A stretch of DNA of 64,000 bases from Saccharum officinarum (Eukaryota > Streptophyta > Magnoliopsida > Poales > Poaceae), in the NCBI GenBank assembly GCA_020631735.1, contig CM036160.1:111520680-111584679 (forward strand), written 5' to 3'. Below, in pieces: positions 20,701 through 32,688 of the stretch. The position numbers were made by a program, and so were the translations under genes. Position 1 is the stretch's first letter; every line of letters starts with the position of its first letter. The notes below the pieces were generated by a model, which was not told where the DNA came from, ran no database searches, and saw only the letters and a program-made list of their open reading frames with translations.

Positions 20701-21653
20701 TGTATTGGTGGTCAAATATGAAGCAGGATATCACTAAGTATATTGCAGAATGTGATATTTGTGGAAGGGTGAAGGCAGACCATATGCGTACGCCTGGTTT
20801 CCTACAGCCTTTGCCAATCCCAGTTTGGAAATGGGAGGATATTTCTATGGAATTTATTACAGGATTGCCTCGCACAGTAAAAGGGCATGATTCTATTTGG
20901 GTTATTGTGGATCGCCTTACCAAGTCCGCCCATTTTCTTCCTGTGGATGGAAGGTATACAGCCATGCAATATGCTAAGTTGTATTTTGACCGCATTGTAA
21001 CTCTCCATGGAGTCCCTCTTACTATTGTTTCTGATCGTGGATCGGTCTTTATGTCCCGCTTTTGGACTCAACTCCAGAAATGCCTTGGAACTAGTCTTCT
21101 CAGAAGTTCAGCTTATCATCCACAGACCGACGGCCAGACAGAAAGAGTCAATCAAGTGCTGGAAGATATGTTGAGAGCTTGTGTCATTTCTTTCCCAGAG
21201 AAGTGGGATGAGTGCTTGAGATTGGCTGAGTTTTCTTACAACAATAGTTATCAAGAAAGCATTCGAATGGCACCTTTTGAGGCTTTGTATGGCAAGAAGT
21301 GTAGGACACCGCTCAACTGGGTTGAAGTAGGAGACCGTGGTTGCTTCGGGCCTGACTTTATCCTTGAAGCAAGAGAGAAAGTTGGAATTATTCGGAGTCA
21401 TTTGAAGGCGGCTCAGAACCGTCAGAAAACCTATGCGGATAAGAGAAGAAGGCCTTTGCAATTTGAAGTGGGTGATTATGTGTATCTTAAAGTGTCTCCC
21501 ATGAAAGGTGTGCATAGATTTGGTGTCCGTGGAAAATTAGCTCCTCGCTATGTTGGGCCTTACAAGGTTTTGGAACGGCGTGGTACTGTTGCTTACCGCA
21601 TCCAGCTCCCAGATATATTGTCAACCGTCCATGATGTTTTTCATGTGTCTTAA
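17757..21653 (+). pseudogene. Gypsy gag-pol polyprotein with deleted RT core
   Basis: One frame of 1,298 codons from the first in-frame ATG. Order: gag with a Pro-rich start; zinc knuckle CFKCGKEGHFARECP (about residue 369); protease FDSGASHSFMS (about 448); RT entry MCVDYRPLNAVTIKNKYPLP (about 661); then SGYYRRFIPDFSK at about 702. In intact relatives some 130 residues, including the catalytic F/YxDD box, separate SGY from GYYRRFIPDF; here they are gone in frame. RNase H (DVYCDASKTGLG, about 765), integrase zinc region and D,D,E core (HPQTDGQTERVNQ) follow. A TAA at 21651-21653 stops the frame before the chromodomain. It cannot make active RT by itself. Confidence 0.93.
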
Positions 21654-21899
21654 TTGAAAAAGTGTTTGCGAGTTCCTGATGAGGCAGTGGAGATCGAAGG
21701 ACTCCCTCTCCAACCTGATCTTTCCTATATTGAGCATCCAGTCAAGATTTTGGATGAAAAAGAAAGGGTGACGAGAAACAATGTGGTGAAATTTTACAAA
21801 GTCCAATGGCAGAATCACTCGGAGGATGAAGCTACTTGGGAACTTGAGAGTTATATTTTGAAGCATTATCCTCATCTCATTCCTAGCTCATCAATGTAA
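21654..21899 (+). pseudogene. Gypsy chromodomain segment, cut off by a stop
   Basis: In frame with gag-pol and directly after its stop: LKKCLRVPDEAVEIEGLPLQ, then the chromodomain core VVKFYKVQWQNHSEDEATWE. Chromodomains at the integrase C-terminus direct insertion by binding modified histones. Intact relatives read HVSQLKKC here, so the TAA is most simply a CAA-to-TAA change. It has no start codon of its own. Confidence 0.88.
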
Positions 21900-21974
21900 T
21901 TATTTAAATTGAAATTTAATTCTACCTCTCTCCTCACACTAGGCACATGAAATCTCGGGTCGAGATTTTCATTT

Positions 21975-21986
21975 AGGGGGGTAGAG
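21975..21986 (+). other. Gypsy polypurine tract
   Basis: AGGGGGGTAGAG lies directly before the 3' LTR. Purine-rich plus-strand primer for second-strand synthesis. Confidence 0.75.
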
Positions 21987-24900
21987 TGTAACACCCTCGG
22001 TGTTACCGCGTCAACAAGTCACTAAATATTTTTCATAAAGTCCAAGTAGCCCTTCAAGCACGTCATGTATCTTCACGTGAGAGCTCCATAGCCACAAAGT
22101 CAAATGACAAATTATTGTCATTCGCTAATTATTAGCATACCACTTGGTAAGATTTTTATCTCTATCAATCTCGCGACGCGCCACTGTCATCTCTCGTTGT
22201 TCTAATTATCCCGCCTTTACTTCGCTTGCTAATCACCAAAAAAAAAAAATCATCAGTGCACGACGCGCTACCACTGCCATAGTGTGTCGCACACGCTACG
22301 CATTAATCTCACTCACAAGTTCGGCCGGCGAGCATGCCGCTCGCTCACTGCTCTGCAAACGCGGTGCACGTACTCTTTTCTCACGCCAGCCTATAGCAGC
22401 AGGGAGTTTCAACATGTCAGAACGGTACCAGAGCAAACTTTTCTCACGTAGCAATGCAGCAGTGAAGTTTTTTCAACACGACAGACTGCAGAAGCGTAGA
22501 TTTTCCATACGTCGATACTGTAGCAGTGCAGGAAGCACTGTTCACGCGTGGAAATCACTGTTCACACGCAGAAGTTACTGTTCATCCGTGGAAAAATCAC
22601 CTAGCCAGTGGAAAATGTTGTTTGTCCATGCAGCACGTCGTTCCCGCGGCGCTTTATTACCTTTAAGCAAGCTAGTTTAGCTACTAACCTTATGACGCGT
22701 CGTTGTCATGTCTTCGCTTCTCTATTCCTGCGTCTTCTGTCTTTAAAAGGATACGCCGAGCTATTTCGCTCCGCTGCTCACTTGTTTCTTCCTCTCAAAT
22801 CAAGTTCTTCTGTTCTTGCCCGAGAGAGCTGCGTCTATCGATTTCTCCCCGAGCTATCATCAGCTGAGGTAGCTAGTTTACAATTGATCTTCTTATTCTC
22901 TAATGTTTCCTTGACCTGTGATCTCCTCCTCAATTAATTCCTTGACCTGCATAAATGAACCAGCACCCCACCGCTGAGCACGTTCAGCCCAAAGCCCACC
23001 CTAGTCCTGACATGCTCGTAAGTCCAAGACCACTCAAAGTTCAATCCTTGAATTAATTCTCTCATGACCAAGACCTCACCACCGCACACGGCACGGAGCC
23101 AGAGGACAACCCTGCCAACTCGTTTCGTGCTTCCAGACTACTTAGCTTGTCATGACCACCCACGATCAGTGCTATATATGGCTCTGCTCCACTCCACGCA
23201 GGGCAAGCATTTGCTAAGCTCCCTGGTGTCTCTCCTCTTGCATTGCCTCCGCACATCGATCACCGTAGGTGGCACTTCATTCAATTCTGAGGTAGCTAGC
23301 CTGTAAGAATTCATTCATTCTTCTTCTTTATTATTTTCTTGACCCGTGGTCTCATCTAGTAATTCTAGACCCACAGTCATGTGCAAGTCAACAAGTTCAA
23401 TTGCGTGATGAGCCTCCTCCAATAATACCATTTTCTTCATCTCTAGAGCTCTTTTGAATTTATGCATTTATCATGAAATAAATTTTGTTAGGTTCCTAAA
23501 TTCATGATCTATCTGTTAGTGTATTTAGTTCATGCAGTTCAGTGATACCTTTAGGGTTAATTTATTATATTAAAATGCTTATTATTGTTATGGTTATTTA
23601 GAGAATGAATTTTTTTTATGATGCATGGTAGCTAGTGCACCTTGTTTTATTATTTATATAGTAAATTGATATTAACAATAAGGATGCCTTTAGTTGCTAA
23701 GATAATACATGAAATGTTTCATACTTGTTTAGTGGGAATAATAGGTAACTTTGTGTATTAGTCATTAGAGTTAGCTTAGTAGCTCGGTAGATGTATTCTT
23801 ATTTTAAGAGTTGTGGTTGCCTATATATTAATTATTGCATCATCATTTCATGCATATAGTGAACGAATTGGCAGAGACCGTGACTGTCGGCGATCAGGAG
23901 TACGAGGAAATCGTTGAGGAGTACGAGGAGGAGATTCTCGTGCCGGAGGAGAACCAGGAGTCGTTGACTGACTTTACTGACACCGCGCCTGCCCAAGGCA
24001 AGCCCCGGTGCATAACCCTTATTTTGTAAATCATTATATATATATATGTTGTGCATTTACGTTGCAGGAGTTTTATGATATCCACATGCATATATATATT
24101 TACCCATGAGCCTTACTAGTACAGGATCGTGTAGCTGCTTTGCTTAGGTTTATCGGTAGCGTGAGTAACCTGTCGTTACTCACAATAGGTGGTTATTATT
24201 ATTATTACACTAATGATGAAATGATGGAAAAGGAAATGGTGACCGGGCAGGGATATGGTATGGGTATTGGTGGGTGTAACAGGTTATGTCCCGCGGCCAC
24301 GGGGCATAGCTTGGTTGCACTTTTTCCCTGTCCGTGTCGATTAAGGACCGTTCGTTGCACTGGATCCCCGGTCAAGTCACAGATTTATTATCCCGAGCAT
24401 ATACTAGCGGATGGGGGCTAGGAAGACTTGTTACTCTCTTGTCATGGGCTCCGGCTCTTTCCGGACCGACTGATTGGAGGCGGGGATAGGTGGAGGTCTT
24501 AGCACCGTATTGAGGCCGGGCCTCAAGTACGGGAGCTAGGAGTCCAAGTTTGGACGGGGACCTGGAAACCTGTGACAGGAGGGGAACGGGTTGGTCTTGC
24601 TTGTGCCTGGGGTACAAGCGAGGCGTGTGTTTTTTCGGGGTACCCAGCTGGGCACATTGATTCGCGAATCGCCGTTTCTACGTGACGGTACGGCTTGACT
24701 GCACTCTGGCACCGTAGTAAGAACTGGCATATGAAAGATGGAAAAATGATTCTGATTGCTCAACCCTTGCTTGATGATAGAACAGGTGCTTACATAGTAG
24801 GTTGGATAATGAATTTAACATGGCTGTTAATAATTTAATTAAATAAGGACTCACCCTTAGTATTGCTTTCCGCAAACAAGAACCCACAAGCCATAAAGCC

Positions 24901-25340
24901 TATCATAATCCTTGAGAGTCGGGAAATATATTCCCAGTCGGGTAAGTCTTGCGAGTACATTGTGTACTCAGGGTTTATTTACCCTTGTTGCAGGTGCTGC
25001 TTGAGAAGCTAACTGTTGTGTGGAGGATTCTTCTGGTGGGCACAGACGGATCCTTATACCGCTCCGCTAGATGTTGTTTTATTCCGCTGTTTAATTTATC
25101 GCACTCTGAACTTTGGTACTGTAATAAAGAATTTCTGAGACTCTTTGTTGTATGAAATGGATTAAGTATTATAAGCTTGTACTCATTATTGGATCCCGGG
25201 TGTAAAATTGTGGAACGTTTCGAGTTCTCCCGTTGGGTGTGCTCGACAGAACTGCTTGACTTGGCTCACTTTTGGGGTGCTTAGTGTCTAGTGGAAGACA
25301 GCGCCTCTAAAAGTGTGTTAATTCAGGCGGTTCTGCCACA
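21987..25340 (+). repeat. Gypsy 3' LTR (3,354 bp)
   Basis: Offset by exactly 8,070 bp from the 5' LTR over its whole length, so there is no indel between the two. One substitution noticed (23313). Confidence 0.95.
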
Positions 25341-25345
25341 CGGAG

Positions 25346-28300
25346 GTGGAGCGGCGAGTATCCGGGCACCCGGCCCAGTCAGCGTCGGTGTAGACGACGA
25401 GGTCGGTGGAGGAGGTCCGGTGGAGGAGGAGGCCGTAGTCGAGCGTGCCCCGGAGGTAGCGGAGGAGGCGCTTGAGAGCCGTGAGGTGAGGCTCCCGGGG
25501 GTCATGCATATGTAGGCAGACCTGCTGAACTGCATAGGTGATGTCCGGCCGGGTGAAGGTGAGGTACTGAAGTGCCCCGGCGAGACTCCTGTACGCAGTG
25601 GGATCGGCCACCGGTGGTCCCTCAGCCTCAGACAACTTGCCTTGAGTGTCGACCGGAGTGGAGCAGGGGTTGCAGTCAGTCATCCCAGCCCGCTCCAGGA
25701 TGTCCCGAGTGTACTGCCGCTGGTGAAGTAGGAGGCCGGTGGGACGGTGCTCAACAGTGACACCGAGGAAGTGGTGGAGCTCACCCAGATCCTTCATCGC
25801 GAACTCCTGCTGGAGAGCAGTGATGATCCGGCGGAGAAGTGGCTCACTGGAGGCGGTGAGAACAATGTCATCAACATAGAGCAGCAAGTATGCAGTGTCG
25901 GCTCCACGGTGGTAGACGAACATGGGCGTATCAGACTTGGCCTCCATGAACCCCAGGGTCAGCAAGAAAGCGACGAACCGGTGGTTCCACGCCCGAGGTG
26001 CCTGCTTGAGGCCGTAGAGGGACCGGTTGAGCCGGCAGACCATGTCAGGACGGGTGGTGTCGACGAACCCCGCCGGCTGACTGCAGTACACCGTCTCGGT
26101 AAGAAGGCCGTGGAGGAAGGCGTTCTTGACGTCCAGCTGGTGGACGGGCCAAGACCGAGCAAGCGCCAGTGATAGCACGGTACGGACGGTGGCCGGCTTG
26201 ACCACCGGGCTGAAGGTCTCATCGTAGTCGACGCCAGGGCGCTGAGTGAAACCCCGGAGGACCCACCGAGCCTTGTAGCGCTCGAGAGAGCCGTCGGCCC
26301 GGCGCTTGTGGGTCCAAATCCACTTGCCGGTGACGACGTTGGAGCCCGGCGGCCGGGGCACCAATTCCCACGTCTGGTTGGCGAGTAGCGCGGCGTACTC
26401 CTCTTCCATCGCGCGGCGCCAGTGAGGGTCCAACAGGGCGTCGCGGACGGAAGAGGGTACCGGAGAGACCACCGCGTCGCCGGTCGAAGCCTCGAGGGCA
26501 CGAGGCGGCAGTGTGCCAGCCGCGTGTCGTGTCACCATCGGGTGAAGCAGCGGCGGGTGTCGGTGAAGCAGCGGCGGGTGGTAGACCGGCGGGGCACCAC
26601 GAGCCGGCGGGGACTGCGGCGGTGGTGTCGGCGTCCTCGGTGGAGAAGGGAGCGCGAGTGGCGGCGGCCGCGGCCTGCGCTGGTACACCCGTACCGGCGT
26701 GGCGAACCTCGACGGAGGTGCCGGGGCAGGTGCCGGGACGGGATCCGTCGACGGAGGTGCCGGGGCAGGTGCCGGGACGGGATCCGACGTCAGCGACCGA
26801 CACGACCCCCCCGGGGCAGAAGCGGGGGACGAAGGCCCCGGGTCTGCACCAACCGGAGAGGACGGGGCTGCGCCCGAGGACGATGGGCCCGGACCCGCCG
26901 GGAATCCGAGACCGAGGGCCGGCCCGGCGCGCAGCGAAGCGGTACCTGCAGGAGGCCACGAAAAAGGTGGCTGGACCACCGGGTCAGTGGGAAACAGGGA
27001 GGGTGGGTCAGGTACCGGAGGGGTGGTAGTGCTGGAAAAGGGAAAAACGGACTCATCGAACACCACATGGCGAGAGATGAGAACCCGTCGGGAGGTAAGG
27101 TCAAAGCACCGGTACCCCTTGTGATCCGGGGAGTACCCGAGGAAGACACAGAGCGTGGAGCGAGGGTCCAGCTTGTGGGAAGAAGTGGCAGCGGTGTTGG
27201 GGTAACACGCACACCCAAACACGCGGAGGTGATCGTACCGAGGCGGGGTACCGAAGAGGGCGTGATGAGGAGTGGGAGCGGGGCAGGCCGTGGAAGGAAG
27301 GCGGTTCAGAAGATAGGTGGAGGTGTGCAGGCCCTCAGCCCAGAAGCGAGCAGGAAGAGAGGCCTGAAACAGAAGGGTACGTACGGTGTCGTTGGTGGTG
27401 CGAATCATCCGCTCAGCCTTGCCATTCTGGGAAGAGGTGTATGGACAAGACATGCGGAGCTGAACACCGTGAGAGAGAAAGAAGGCACGGGAGGTGGAGT
27501 TATCGAACTCACGACCATTGTCACACTGGACGGCCTTGATGGTGAGGCCGAACTGTGTAGACACCCAAGCGAAGAAGTGGAGAATGGCGGGGAAAGCGTC
27601 AGACTTTGCACGAAGAGGAAAAGTCCAGGAGTAATGAGAGAAATCATCAAGTAGCACAAGATAGAACTTGTAGCCAGAAACGCTGATGACAGGAGAGGTC
27701 CAGAGGTCGCAATGTATAAGATCAAAGATGTGAGCCGCCTGAGAAGAAGAACTATGGAAGGGAAGACGGACATGACGGCCCAGCTGACACGCATGACACA
27801 AAGGCTCATCGTGAGTCCGAGGACACCGAATGTCAGAACTACGACTGAGCTGCATCAGGGCTTCACGACCAGGATGGCCGAGTCGCCGGTGCCAAGTAGT
27901 GGAGGAAGTAGTGGTGGCGAAAGCAGCTGACAATGGGGTCGGCGAGGAAGACGAAGGAGACGGTGGGAAGCGAAGGGTGTAAAGGGGACCCGTGCTGTCA
28001 CACCGAAGCAGAGGACGGCGGGAAGCCAAATCTCTGACAGTGAGACCGGAAGAGTCAAACTCCACAGAACAGGAATTGTCAGCAGTAAATCGACGAATAG
28101 AAAGAAGGTTATGAACCATAGAAGGTGCCACAAGAACATCAGGAAGACGAAAGGAGCCATGAGCGCCGGCGGCACCCACGGACGTGACAGGAAGACAAGA
28201 CCCATTAGCGACCATGATGGATGAAGGGTGATAGGAAGAAGGAAGTTGAACGGAAGAGAGAATAGTGGGGTCAGGAGTGGTGTGGTAGGTGGCACCCGAA

Positions 28301-28419
28301 TCGGCGATCCACTGTGGGCCGGCACCAGGAGTTCGCGGGGCCAGCGTGCTGAAGGAGTGTGCCAAGGCCGCCGAGTCCCAACCGGGCGGTGGAAACCCGG
28401 GAGAGGCCGTCGCGAGCAT
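25346..28419 (-). pseudogene. Copia A pol: protease, integrase, reverse transcriptase (upstream part)
   Basis: A single open frame. In order: protease WIADSGATYHTT (near residue 40); integrase zinc region LGHPGREALMQLSR...CHACQLGRH; integrase core DDFSHYSWTFPL, QCDNGREFDNS and NGKAERMIRTTND; a Pro-rich linker; RT with LDVKNAFLHG and YLLLYVDDIVLTASS. It runs into the gypsy insertion after DADWAGCPDTRRSTS. The pol frame itself shows no other break, so the gypsy insertion is what cut it. The remainder is at 13505-13916. Confidence 0.9.
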
Positions 28420-28559
28420 GGCGGCGGCCGGCAGGCGAGGCTCACCACCGGGAGCCTGGAAGGGCCATGACGGGTCGTGGAACCCAGAACCCCCACCACG
28501 TCCCCGTCCGCGACGACGGCGTCCGCCACGCCTCCCCTACCCCCGCTCGGCCCGGGTGG

Positions 28560-29759
28560 AGGAGAATCCACAAGAAACGACGGCGGCGTAGGGGACGGAT
28601 GTGGTGCCCAGGCCTGGCCAGTGCCCGCGCCAGAGGCGAGCGGCGCGAGTGGGTGGCCCGCGCCGGTGAGCAGCGCTGGAGGGTGGCCGGGCCATGTCGG
28701 GGCCATGCCAAGGGCGGTCGGAGCCCAGGAAGGAGAGGTGGTCGGGGCGGCCGGGAAAGGCGCAGTCGCGGGGGCACTGCCGGCAGCGAAAGCAAGGGCC
28801 TGCTGTGCCCATGTCGCGGGAAGGAGGGGCGCGGAGGCGGAGGGGGTGGGCGAAGGCAGCAGCGCGGGTGAGCGGGTCGCACCAGCAAAGGGAAGGGCGG
28901 TCCCGACGGTCACACCGGACGCAAGGCAGCAGCCAGCCTGCAGGCCAGGGGTCGGCCATGCGGCGGGAGAAGAGGGAGGAGCAGCAGCCGGCAGGGGCCC
29001 TATGGCCGCGTCACCCGTGCCTGAGGCGTACTGTCCAGTGGCTGGCCATGGCACGGAAGAAGAAGCAGTGGCACCCGGGGGCGCTGCTGGAGGAGCGGTG
29101 GCCGCACTTGTAGGGGTGGCAGAGAGTTGGGCAGCAGAGGAGATGGTGGCGCCCAGGGCCAGCCCACTCCCTGGCGGCTGGAGCAGGGGCTGGCCACCCG
29201 CTCCAGGGAGGGGCGGCGGCCAGGCGGCCTGGGAATCAGCGGCTGGAGGGAGGGGGCGGGAGGAAGAAGCCGCAGCGGCGGCAAGAAGAAGGGCAGCGGC
29301 CCTGGAGGCAGCGCCTGGAGGGAGGGGGCGGGAAGAAGAAACTGCAGCGGCGGCAGCAGCTCCAGGAAGAAGGCCGGCTGCAGCTGCTGGAGGCAGAGCA
29401 GCGGCGCCCGCAGAGGCTGCCGCCCCTGGCAGAGCAGCAGCGGCTGTAGGAGGGGTGGGATGCCCGCCGGCCAGAGAAGAGCCGCCAGCAGGCAGGGGGT
29501 GGCCGGCGGCCAGGTGCTGGCCGGCGGGGAGGTGGTGGCCGGCGGCCAGGGGCTGGCCGGCGGGGAGAAAGGGGCCGGCGGCCAGGTGCTGGCCGGCGGG
29601 GAGGGGGGCGGCCAGAGGAGGACCGCCGGGTCTGGGCGGGTGGGAAGCAGCAGCGGTGCTGGGAGAAGTAGCAGCGGCAGCACCAGCCAGGATTTGGGCC
29701 CAGGTGGGAGAGGAAGAGGAGGGGAAGAGGGAAGGGGGAAGGGGAGGGCCGCCGGCCAT
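28560..29759 (-). pseudogene. Copia A gag remnant with Pro/Ala repeats
   Basis: Starts MAGGPPLPPSLFPSSSSPTW, similar to the gag starts of the other copies, then becomes a low-complexity Pro/Ala/Gly region. It includes a 36 bp tandem unit (starts at 29501, 29537 and 29573). The gag core seen in copies E and F (RMKGMADSLGDLGWPVEDRI) is absent. The sequence joins straight to the Gly/Arg-rich gag end and the protease. The reading frame differs from the protease frame. Confidence 0.75.
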
Positions 29760-29836
29760 GGTGGCTGGGCCGGCGGGCGGCACCACCAGGGGATGGGCGG
29801 CGGCTGGGAGGCAGGGGAAGAGGAAAACTAACCCTA

Positions 29837-29850
29837 GGCTCTGATTACCA
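29837..29850 (-). other. Copia A primer-binding site, unusual
   Basis: The element strand reads TGGTAATCAGAGCC directly after the LTR. The usual initiator-Met tRNA match in this family is TGGTATCAG, so this copy has an extra A. Whether it can still prime is unknown. Confidence 0.7.
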
Positions 29851-29961
29851 TGTTGGAAGAAGTAAATTCCATTACTTGGCTAACCCTAGAAGGGTAGCTA
29901 TATAGTCTCCATACATGGGCCACATGGGCCTTAGCCTCATGGGCCTACATATACTCCAACA
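29851..29961 (-). repeat. Copia A 5' LTR (111 bp)
   Basis: Matches the other LTR. On the element strand it holds a CTATATAG box and a hairpin (GCTACCCTTCTAGGGTTAGC). Followed inward by a primer site. Confidence 0.93.
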
Positions 29962-31064
29962 AGAATAAACGATGACAAAAGAGAACGGGATACATTCTAC
30001 AGTGTTTTTGCAAAGTAAATAGCCATCAAGGTTTATACATGCTCAGCAGTGGCTCATCTCCTACATTGTCCAGTAACAGAGTAACCGCTACCCAAAATCA
30101 GCACATCTTTGTGTTGGCGCATGATCCTGTAAAACATTAAAAAGAAAAGAAAAAAAATCAGTTGACATTATTCAGAAAATCATTAACAGTAGCTGCCAAG
30201 AACTTAGACCATACTTCCTCTAATCATAAATACAAGCCCATCAAGGTTTTGGGCCAAACTTTTTAAACTTTGACTATCAATATCGAAAATTTCTTATATA
30301 GATTAACAATACAAGTTTGATACTCTGTCCCAATATATAAGGCATGCATGTATTTCAAAATTCACTTTTTTTTTATCTTTGATCAACAATTAGCCTAATC
30401 ATATGAAAAGTTTAAGTACAAAAGCTGTTACATTGGATTTGTATTTAGAAATACTTTCTAATGATCAAACTTTTGTTGCCATGAATTATATATTTTAAGA
30501 GAAAGTAGTGGTCAAAGTGTGATCTTGAAGACCGCACCAAGTCAAATCGTGCCTGATACCTCATCAAGAATGCTTTCATAATATATAACTACTTCTATTT
30601 AATACAATATGTTTGTAATAATATTGTCAGTCAAAGTGCAATATGGAACACATGTCAATGTCCTAATGGGCCTATAATTGTGATTGGAGGAAGATAATTG
30701 TTTTAAAACAAAATTAAATAATAGAAAAAAAATTCTTGCTAATAGCATTAATAGGTTATTGGAATGCATATATATATACAATACATCATTTCAAAGGCGA
30801 CCCAAGCCGAGCTAGGTACGCCTTACCGCCTACTCTCTCTGTCCCAAAAAGAGTATCACATAGGATTTCGTGCTGGTCAAAGTTTTTAAGTTTGACTAGG
30901 TTTGTAGAAAATATTGTATAAACCACTATCGCAAAAAATATAGTGAGATAGCTATCCACTAACTTGCATTTCTAATATCTTTTATTTGAAACAGTAGAGA
31001 CCAGAGCTGTAGAAGAGAGTGTGCCTATTTCCAAAACATTTGTATCAGCTAGAAGTGAAGATCT
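29962..31064. other. Intergenic sequence with MITE fragments
   Basis: No gene recognised. Stowaway-like half-elements start at 30321 (TACTCTGTCCCAATATATAA) and 30831 (TACTCTCTCTGTCCC) without clear partner ends. The first 250 bp resembles nothing I can name and might be a 3' region of a degraded gene. Confidence 0.4.
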
Positions 31065-31224
31065 AACTATTGATGATTACTTTTTTTTCCACAACGGTAA
31101 AACCGAATTTCATTACTAGGGCAACGAAATTACACAGTTTAACATTTCAATCCAAGAACCAACGCAGACAAAAAAACTGGAAACGTTCACACACATGATC
31201 ACGAAGGAACTATTGATGATTACT
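31065..31224 (-). mobile_element. Short LINE 3'-end insertion with 17 bp target duplication
   Basis: AACTATTGATGATTACT occurs at 31065-31081 and 31208-31224. The 126 bp between (31082-31207) reads on the minus strand as a LINE tail ending AATTCGGTTTTACCGTTGTG and an A-run. 31225-31250 then carries a further partial copy of the duplicated word after an A-run. Confidence 0.82.
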
Positions 31225-31250
31225 ATTAAAAAAAAAACTATTGATGATTA

Positions 31251-32393
31251 GACATATTGCAGGAGGTAAGCTCTAATGCTTCTGTTGTTGGTCTCTTAGT
31301 ATGTGCAGTTCTAGGCTTCTAGCTGATTATGCGTTTGCTGAGCTGAACATGTCTTCTGTATGATTAAGCTCTAACGCTTCTGTATGATTATTAGTGTTGA
31401 TTTGTCACGTTGTCACTTCAGACCATGGAAGTATGGACGCTCATTTATCCAAAAAAAAAAAGATGTCTTCTTCTGGAAGTTTAAATTTGAGTCCTCTTAA
31501 TCTGACCAAGTGTGGATGTTAATTTTTTTTTCATAATCCATATGTATGGTTAAGTGCTTGTTGCTTGCGTTGTTGTCATTTTGACAGATAAATTTTTTAT
31601 CTTTATGTATGGATTGTACTGCATTGCAAACCATGTCCGGTCATATCTTTATTCTTTATAACTCTTGTTTGTATTCCAGCCAATGAACAGTTAGAAGGAA
31701 AGAAAGAGTTGTACAAACATGTCAATGAAGAAGTGCAAGTTGAATAGTAGAATAGGTTGGCAATACAAGAAAATTAGCTGGCCAAAGTCTATCTATCTAT
31801 TTATCTGTAAAATAAAATGAAGCTAGTAGATATATGCTTCAGCAATAGATATCTATGGTTGATGTCACCGTTGCAGCAGCTACGAAAACATTAATATTTT
31901 TTGGTCCTCATCATTATTTTTACAGTTCATCATACAAACTGACTTACAGTATTTTAAGTCGACAAAAATGGTACTAACAATCTCTTGTGCACGTGCTCTT
32001 TTTTCCTATGGAGAGGACTGCATGTTCACTCATTGCACTTAGCGCTTTTGCATCAGCGTTGTTTTGCTCTGGCCGTTGTCTTCCAGTGACCAAGCAGAGT
32101 CGTAAAGAGATGTCCTCTGTGTCAATCGTTACCCATATCCAATAATTATTACCCATTATCCATCGGGTATGGGTAATTTAAATTTAAATGGGTATGGGGA
32201 GGGTTTGGATTGGGGAAAGATCTCATGAGCGTGGATGTGAAATAGCAAGGGTATGCCCAAACGTTACCCAACGGCATCATTATTTATTATCTATAATACA
32301 TATATAAACAGTATTCCTGAGATGAAAAGCATGGCGCAGAAATCAGACAATTCCTTCTTAAGAAATCCCAAGAGAGTAATTCAACACAAGTTC
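31251..32393. other. Intergenic sequence, nothing recognised
   Basis: AT-rich, no supported gene or element ends. 32160-32210 has repeated GGGTATGGGTAATTTAAAT-type words. Confidence 0.4.
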
Positions 32394-32544
32394 TACTCCC
32401 TCCGTACAAAATTATAAAACATTTTGGCATTTCTAGATACATTGCTTTCATTCTCTATCTAGACATCGTGTATATTTAAGTGCATAACAAAAGCTATATA
32501 TCTAGAAAAGCCAAAATGTCCTATAATTTGGAATGGAAGGAGTA
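32394..32544. mobile_element. Stowaway-like MITE, well preserved
   Basis: TACTCCCTCCGTACAAAATT at the left and AATTTGGAATGGAAGGAGTA at the right, with the inner repeat CATTTTGGC/GCCAAAATG. About 150 bp, near the 3' end of the SNRNP27-like gene. Confidence 0.85.
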
Positions 32545-32688
32545 TAAACAATAGAAGCACAACTCATGATTTTCAGTAGGATGCAAAATCGAGTTGCAAC
32601 AACTACCCAATCAAATGCTAACTTAAATAATCTTGAGTTCTTAACTATCAACATAGAGATAGCGAGAGATTCAGACCTTCTCCCCTCC

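Larger units (their letters stand above)
13917..25340 (+). mobile_element. Ty3/gypsy chromovirus nested in copia A
   Basis: An 11,424 bp LTR retrotransposon. LTRs 13917-17270 and 21987-25340 (3,354 bp each) begin TGTAACACC and end CTGCCACA. The copia target CGGAG is duplicated (13912-13916 and 25341-25345). RT-RNase H-integrase order and a C-terminal chromodomain identify a chromovirus; long LTRs and the TGTAACACC start point to the Tekay/Del lineage (inference). The LTRs differ at one position that I noticed (15243 C versus 23313 A), so the insertion is very recent. Coding capacity is damaged: the RT core is deleted and a stop precedes the chromodomain. Confidence 0.95.
13312..29961 (-). mobile_element. 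Copia element A, split by a nested gypsy element
   Basis: Ty1/copia retrotransposon on the minus strand. Both 111 bp LTRs (13312-13422 and 29851-29961) look identical, and AGAAT flanks the whole (13307-13311 and 29962-29966). Removing the gypsy insert leaves about 5.2 kb, a normal copia length. Order on the minus strand: LTR, primer site, Pro/Ala-rich gag remnant, protease, integrase, reverse transcriptase, RNase H, polypurine tract, LTR. Domain order (IN before RT) shows copia; the very short LTR and RNase H style suggest the Ale/Retrofit lineage (inference). The gag core is missing and pol is cut by the gypsy insertion, so this copy is dead. Confidence 0.93.

Noticed and set aside
28477..29844. 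Long plus-strand ORF (455 codons) across the copia A gag region, and similar ones at 26422-27654 and 40186-41046
   Set aside because: They lie antisense to recognised copia gag or pol in GC-rich repeats, where stop codons are rare. The translations are low-complexity Gly/Ala/Arg and match no family.
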